Source: Rhodocollybia butyracea (lineage: Eukaryota; Basidiomycota; Agaricomycetes; Agaricales; Omphalotaceae). Taken from it: a stretch of 64,000 bases of DNA. This document shows positions 58,144-64,000 of this stretch, piece after piece. The number at the start of each line of letters is the position of its first letter. The first letter of the stretch is position 1. The translations under genes were made by a program, and so were the position numbers. The notes under the pieces are model-generated. The model searched no databases and was not told the origin of the DNA. It saw only the letters and a list, made by a program, of their open reading frames with translations. The stretch lies in the NCBI GenBank assembly GCA_015501585.1, contig JADNRY010000005.1, positions 868,001 through 932,000 of the forward strand, in the 5' to 3' direction.

Positions 58144-61100
58144 TTATTTAAGCCTGGAAAAACAGCTGGTCCAATTTTCACCATAAACACAATTGTCAAA
58201 TGAAAGCTTAGTAAAGCCATTGCAGGAGATGATACATGTATTTTTGGCCCTCCAAAGCAGTTGGCGATATTGCAGTGGGATCCAAACAATACCATGAGGA
58301 ATGTCTGGAAAATATACAAAGCCATCATCTGAGAGATGCCAGGTTGCGAAATTAGCTGAGGAAAAATGAGAACAAAAAATGAGAATTAAGAAAGAAAAAA
58401 GGGTAGTAAACAAACCTATAGATGGCTGGGAGATAACATGGTGGAACATAGCTGAGAATTATCATTCCAAATTCTCACAGTCTTGTCCAAGAACCAGATA
58501 CAAGTTTGGTTCCATCTGGTGAAAATGCAACTGAAGAGACCCAGTGATCATGACCCAGGAGTGGTTCCCCTATTTGAGTACCAGTGGAGACATCCCAGAT
58601 TCTCACAACATTATCATAAGAGGCAGATGCAATCTTAGTTCCATTGGGAGAAAACATGACTGACACCACCACATGCTTATGGCCTTGGAGTGGTTCCCCT
58701 ATTTGGGTGCCAGTGGAAGCATTCCATATTCTCACAGTTCTATCATAAGAGCCAGATGCAAGCCTGGTACCATCTGGAGAAAATGCAACTGAGGCAACCA
58801 CAAAAGTATGGCCTTGGAGTGAATTGCCAATTTGAGCACCAGTGGAAGCATCCCAAAGTCTCACAGTCTTATCTTGAGACCCAGATACAATCTTGGTTCC
58901 ATCTGGGGAAAATGCAACTGAGGTAATAACATTATCATTGCCCTGGAGGGGTTCACCTATTAGAGTACCTGCAGATGCATCCCAGATCCTCACAGTTTTG
59001 TCAGAAGAACCAGATGCAATCCTTGTTCCATCTGGTGAAAATGTAATTGAAGTGACTCCCTGATCATGACCTTGGAATGATTGCCCTATTTGAGCACCAG
59101 TAAAAGTATCCCAGATCCTCACTGTTTTATCACCAGACCCAGATGCAATTCTGGTGCCATCTGGGGAAAATGCAATTGAGTTAATCCTTTGATTATGGCC
59201 CTGGAGAGGTTCACCTATTGCAGCACCCACAGATGTATCCCAGATTCTGATAGTTTTGTCCATTGATCCAGATGCAATTTTGGTTCCATCTGGCGAAAAT
59301 GAAACTGAATTAACAATGCCACTGTGGCCTGGGAGTGGTTCCTTTACTTGGGCACTGGTAGAACCATCCCAAATTCTCACAGTTGCATCCTCAGAACCAG
59401 ATACAATTCTGTTTCCATCTGGTGAGAATGAAACTGATTTCACATTGCCATTATGGCCCTGGAGCGGTTCCCCTATTTGGGTGCCAGTGGAAGCATTCCA
59501 TATTCTCACAGTTTTATCATAAGAGCCAGATGCAAGCCTGGCACCATCTGGTGAAAATGTGACTGAAGTGACTGCATGATTGTGGCTCTGGAGTGATTCC
59601 CATATTTGAACACCACTGGAAGCATCCCAGATTCTCACAGTTTTCTCCCAGGAGGTAGATGCAATTTTGGTCCCATCTGATGAAAATGAAACTGAAAGTA
59701 CTGCCTCAACATGACCCTGAAATGGTTCCCCAATTTGGGAACCAGTAGAAACATTCCAGATCCTCACAGTTCTGTCATTAGACCCAGATGCAACTCTGGT
59801 ACCATTTGGGGAAAATGCAACTGAGTTAATCCTTTGATTATGGCCCTGGAAAGGTTCACCTATTGTGGCACCTACAAATGCATCCCAGATCCTGATAGTT
59901 TTGTCCCCTGAGCCAGATGCAATTCTGGTTCCATCTGGTGAAAATGAGACTGAAGTAACATGGTCATTATGTCCCTGAAATGGTTCACCTATTTGGGCAC
60001 CAGTGGAGATGTCCCATATTCTCACTGTATGGTCCCAAGAGGCAGATGCAATTTTGGTTCCATCTGGTGAAAATTTCACTGAGGCAACAAGCAGATTATG
60101 TCCCTGAAGTGGGGGTCCAATCTGGGCACCACTTGATGCATCCCATATCCTCACAGTTTTGTCATTAGATCCGGATGCAATCATCATTCCATCCATAGAA
60201 AATGCTACTTCTTGGATGCCACTAAATGCATTCCAACATCCCATGCTCTCTCCTTCCATTACAAGGGATTTTTGTATAATTTCCACAACATTATTCAATT
60301 GAGGTAAATACTTTTCTTTAGCAGACCAAAATGGCAGAATACTCAGATATAAATGAGCTGTTATTTTTTTTCACATCACTGGCACCATAGAGAAATACAA
60401 GCCTCTGAAATTCAGAAATTGTGATTCTGATATCATGGGGCCCTATCTTATGGTCCTATTATATTCCCAATTCAAATATTTTTCATTCACTTCAGAGCAC
60501 ATACCTGTAGCTTCAAATCTAACATGGAACCACAATAGTTTAGAAAACCCATCAGATTCATTGCTTCAATCCAAAATATGCCCTTTTGTGCTAAAAAACT
60601 GTTCAATTCTTCCAGAATGCTTATCTGCATTCCTGACTTCTTTAAATGCATACTCCAAAATTGGCAGCAGTATTGAAGAATTTCCCCAATGTTTATTTTG
60701 ATTTTATCCACCAAATCAGGCACTAATTCATCTGGTTCAAATGATGAAGGCAGCTCACATATATTAAACCTTAGCCTCTTCATTATTTGAAAACATGAAT
60801 GGGTTAATTGCAAATGTACCACAGGTCCTTGATATGCTGTATGGTTGTTTTGATAAGTGATTATAAAATCAGGAAATGATCCATGAAACGTGAAGATGCA
60901 CTGATCTTTCTCTGAGACATATAACACTGACTGTAGATCACAGACTAGATCTTCTACCAAATCTGTCTCCAAGCCAAGAAGTTGACCAATTGCCAAACAT
61001 GTCAAAGGCTTTCCTACAGAAACTAATGTATAAACAATGTTCCAATCCCTACTTTGCATTTGATCTTGTTCTGAAATGACTTGGTTCATAATTCCTGCAT

Positions 61101-62343
61101 AGAGTTGGGTTAAGCTCTCACTAGTTGTCTGAGTATCTAATGCATATTGTAACCGCTCCTTCTGGCGTGCAACACCCCTGGCTTGTTTGACCAGTTTAAC
61201 TATAGTGGCTGCATAGATAAACAATCTACCAGATAAACCTGTGAGTATGTGCAGCTGTTGGTCTGAAGCAATGCCTGCAAGTTCAGCTTCAACAAATCTA
61301 TATATATCACTTGTAACTAAGGCTTCCTCAACTTGATGCAATATAAACTGTTGAAAAGGGGCTACAGTGAAATCTCCTGATTCCATAATATTCTTAATTG
61401 GCTGTTCTGATCGGCTTGTAGTAAAAAATTTCAGCCTCAGACTTTTTGAAGCCTGGATGGCAGGAATGAGGTATCTTAATGTCTCTACAACCTCATCACA
61501 TTCATCCAAACCATCAATAACAAAGACTGGTGTGTTTATTTCCTGATGACCAGCTTTGCAGACTATATTCCAAGGATCAACTAACAACTTTGGAATTTGA
61601 TCTCGAGGACTCTTTGTGGATATGTCTGGATTTTTGATCAGAACATCTTTGAGAATCATCCCATAAGTCTCAGAATATTGTGCCAGTTGATAAGCCAACG
61701 TGGGAATGATGAGCCTATAGTCTCTGCACTCAGGGATTTGCCTAGAACAAAAAAAAGATCCAGCTAGGATTCCCTTTTCTTCTAGTAAAAGACATGTGGA
61801 TTTGGCAATAGTGCTTTTGCCTGTGCCTGCCATTCCACACATCCAGTATCCCCAAGAAGACTGGGATATAGGGCTTGTAGCCCATTTCTCAATGTCTTCT
61901 AGGATTTGAACCCTAGTGCCTTCAGCACACGACTTGCGGTTAAACTGTACACCAAGTTCACAATCATGGAATGCCTGCCATGAATATGGTAACTTTGTCA
62001 ATGGGGTCCCCTTTTGGCAGGTGGTCAAAAATTATAGATCTCGAGTTTGTTATAGCCTTACCTCATTGTAGATGGTCTGAATAGTAGTCATATTTTGGGC
62101 ATTATTGAATTGACTACCATGGATAGTAAAGTTGTGAGCATGTGCAAACATCGATGCTGAATTGGGAGATGTTTCTGTTTCATCGTACATTGTTGAGCTA
62201 TAAACAAGGTTCTCAAAGTCAAAAGGATATATACCTTGAGTGCCCATTGAATCTGGAGGTGCTGGGGTCGTCTGGATTGGTGTTTTGCTGTTGTCTGTTT
62301 TCTTCTCGTGTTTGAGCAATACTTTCTTGAAAGCCTTACGCAT
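58144..62343 (-). CDS. NACHT-WD40 NLR-like receptor, 14 WD repeats
   Basis: The start at 62343 gives a basic leader (MRKAFKKVLLKHEKK), a linker and HNFTIHGSQFNNAQNM, a short Gly/Asn motif common before NACHT domains in mushroom proteins. After an intron near 62052: FHDCELGVQ, CAEGTRVQILEDIEKW, Walker A MCGMAGTGKSTIA, Walker B PVFVIDGLDECDE and sensor-like FFTTSRSEQ. Then come CGSMLDLKLQ, an intron, RLVFLYGASDV and AHLYLSILPFWSAKEKYL. WD repeats follow in 43-residue (129-bp) units (FSPDGTRIASGSxDKTVRIW). The conserved tail FVYFPDIPHGIVWIPLQYRQ ends at 58144. Two single-base problems break the frame: A8 at 60364-60371 (A7 expected) and a missing G at 58486/58487 in repeat 14. Such STAND NTPases act in non-self recognition and programmed cell death. 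Confidence 0.85.
58475..60240 (-). repeat. Fourteen 129-bp WD40-coding repeats
   Basis: Thirteen complete units and a fourteenth broken one follow each other with no spacer and no length change. Units share long identical stretches (for example CATCCCAGATTCTCACAG). Differences cluster at the residues after GH and in the STGxQIGEPLQ linker. Such homogeneity points to recent amplification or gene conversion. Confidence 0.85.
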
Positions 62344-62434
62344 GGTGATTTTGTTGATTGTTTACTGTCTGTACGGTGGTGAGTAGACGATGATGGGCCA
62401 AGTAAGAAAGCAACAACATTTGAAATGACTTGCA

Positions 62435-62441
62435 TTTATAG
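62435..62441 (-). promoter_or_regulatory. TATA-like box of the NLR gene
   Basis: TATAAAT on the minus strand, about 92 bp upstream of the ATG at 62343. Confidence 0.4.
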
Positions 62442-63580
62442 CAAGTTTGACAGCTGCCTGATAAGGTTTATCCACAATCATGACTCTGAGCTATGTGCTT
62501 GGCAAGTCATGTCAGACTTTTAGAGATCTACCTAGTTACCGTCTATTATAGTAGTCCAAACCACCCGTGGATCGTTTAACATTTCTCCAGGGCCACTTGA
62601 AATTTCAGCAACGACGTAGGCAATGCAACATGCATGTCCCCGGAACTTTGCAACACCCATAACACCAATCAGCCGAGAAATATTGCCGTCCTAAAGAGCA
62701 ACAAAAGAAAAGATGGAAGAACAGCAAACAAGGATGGATTATAGCAGTACGTATCTGTTAACAAAATCCTTAGTATTGTGAAACAGTAGAGAGATCGAGT
62801 GGCGTATAGATAACAGGAAGTAACAGGAAGTACTAACAGAGGAAGGCGGGCAGAAGGTACTGTAACAAGACAGGCAGTTACCGCAGGTAGGAGTGAGAAA
62901 GATGGGGAAGTGAACAACTCCGAAACGGGTTCGAAATGGCAAGAAGCACGCAAAAAGAAAGGAGGGCTCGTAGGAGAGTGCACTGTGAACGTTGGAAACA
63001 AGGAAATGCGGTGAGTATGAAAGATGAATGAACATAGCGAACCTCAAAATGAGTATAATGCCAGCCCGATACACTGATTACAATATCCATCTTCCTAACC
63101 TCGGTTTCGGAAATCAGCGAATCGAGAGATAGATCGGCAGAGAGGATGATGATTGTGGCGAACAGTTACACATTGGATGTATGAGCATCAAGGGCGTTTG
63201 ATGCTGTGTATTTGAGATGCACTGGATGTGTTCGAATATCATGAAAACTGTTTCGAAGAGGTAGAAGCACAACGATTGAGTGCTGAGAAATCTTGACACC
63301 AAGCACAACCAGTTCCAATTTTCTCTGCTCTAATATAGATATCCAACCTCGGTGGTCAAATACACAACGCTTACAGCGTTCGCTCTAAGTACCAAAAGGA
63401 TCTCCATTCTAGAATCCAAGGAAACCATCATGCATAGGTGCTGTGTTTGAGGAAAGAATGCTCGCCACGAAGTGAATCAAGTTTATTCGAGCTGTGAGAT
63501 GATAAAGACAGGATATTCTCGTAGTTAAACGGAGACTATATGGTGGTAGAGATAGAGGAGAGAATCGTCGAACTCGGGCT
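62442..63580. other. Intergenic, no gene supported
   Basis: Overlapping short minus-strand frames at 62669-63090 are hydrophobic and Ser/Phe-rich but lack any domain or conserved junction. A tandem AACAGGAAGT pair lies near 62815-62835. Confidence 0.35.
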
Positions 63581-63840
63581 AGAACTTCTTGTCACGAGTC
63601 GCGTACACGACGTGGTGCTCGTGGATTTCTTTCAGTATTCCTATATGATACAACATTTGTGACCAAAAAGGCACATACCGAAGGACTTGTAAAGTGTCGG
63701 CGCGTTTTGGTCCACGATTTGAGTTTCTGAAATCTGACTGATGAATCGATATCTGGCGCTTGATCGGAATTCGACGCTGAAATGCTTGTCGCTCTAAGTA
63801 TTTGCCTCAGGCCTCCGGCTGCCAGCTTGCTGCAGCGCAT
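63581..63840 (-). CDS. 3' end of an unidentified gene (partial)
   Basis: One exon reads KHFSVEFRSSARYRFISQIS then TQIVDQNAPTLYKSF, followed by a GTATGT...ATATAG intron of about 40 bp and GILKEIHEHHVVYATRDKKF with a stop at 63581. The clean phase across the intron and the natural-looking composition argue for a real gene. I cannot assign a family. Upstream exons would lie near or beyond 63840 and the start is not determined. Confidence 0.4.
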
Positions 63841-64000
63841 GCTAAATACACATTTTAAAAGCTTACAACAAAGGCCCAATCTCTAGGCTATGTAAAGGTC
63901 ATTCGGATAATCTCCAATGTCCATAAAGTATATCCCAGGTTCAGTTACTTATCGTCACTTGTGTATTGACTTTTCAGATTACTTGTGTCTTTCCCATCAA

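Noticed and set aside
58690..60168. Plus-strand ORFs opposite the WD repeats
   Set aside because: They are antisense shadows of the repeated WD40 coding sequence, with repeats of the same 129-bp period.
62669..63090. Three overlapping hydrophobic minus-strand ORFs
   Set aside because: Their low-complexity Ser/Leu/Phe composition reflects a purine-rich opposite strand. No splice-consistent gene model was found.

Overview
The window is nuclear DNA from a filamentous basidiomycete, most likely a mushroom-forming Agaricomycete. Genes are broken by many short (about 50-70 bp) GT-AG introns, genes lie close together on both strands, and several families are typical of that class: a multi-pass membrane receptor-like protein, a NACHT-WD40 immune-type receptor, a GxxGxGK NTPase of the kind expanded in mushrooms, a GH18 chitinase and a cutinase-type esterase.

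Layout. 1-40.7 kb is mostly gene space. In order: a seven-TM protein (1.2-2.7 kb, -); a DUF7730-like protein (4.2-5.2 kb, -) with a decayed copy beside it; MCM6 (6.7-9.95 kb, -) divergent from a tyrosine/dual-specificity phosphatase (10.1-11.2 kb, +); VAC14 (11.3-14.9 kb, -) divergent from a SET-domain methyltransferase (15.0-16.4 kb, +); an MFS sugar transporter (17.2-20.3 kb, +); a GH18 chitinase (21.7-23.3 kb, +); an M28 metallopeptidase (23.6-25.3 kb, -); a TA-flanked inverted-repeat element (25.5-26.2 kb); a cutinase-family esterase (26.7-27.6 kb, +); a small tail-anchored-looking protein (28.6-29.0 kb, -); a long F-box-like protein (31.2-33.5 kb, +); a two-finger C2H2 protein (35.6-36.2 kb, +); a tRNA-Thr(CGU) gene with an intron (38.1-38.2 kb, -) plus two tRNA relics in duplicated blocks; and a dynein light intermediate chain (38.5-40.7 kb, -).

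From 40.8 to 62.4 kb the window is a transposon landscape. It holds an NTPase gene split by a palindromic element, five near-perfect 351-374 bp palindromic elements, three related long LTRs (one inverted and carrying nested insertions), two 30-bp minisatellite arrays, a dead Harbinger-type transposase, a small TA-flanked inverted-repeat element (MITE) with a solo LTR inside it, and finally a NACHT-WD40 (NLR-like) gene with 14 WD repeats of exactly 43 residues (58.1-62.3 kb, -). The last 1.6 kb holds only the end of an unidentified gene.

How the genes relate. The first 40 kb mixes housekeeping functions (replication, PI(3,5)P2 signalling, dynein transport) with a run of nutrient or cell-wall genes (sugar transporter, chitinase, M28 peptidase, cutinase). 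The NLR sits at the edge of the repeat island, and its stop codon is 4 bp from an inserted element.

One caution governs interpretation. Several coding frames, including two places in the essential MCM6 gene, are broken by single-base changes in or beside short homopolymers. This looks more like residual assembly error than gene death, so frameshifts in the NLR and the DUF7730 gene should not be read as pseudogenes without raw-read support.
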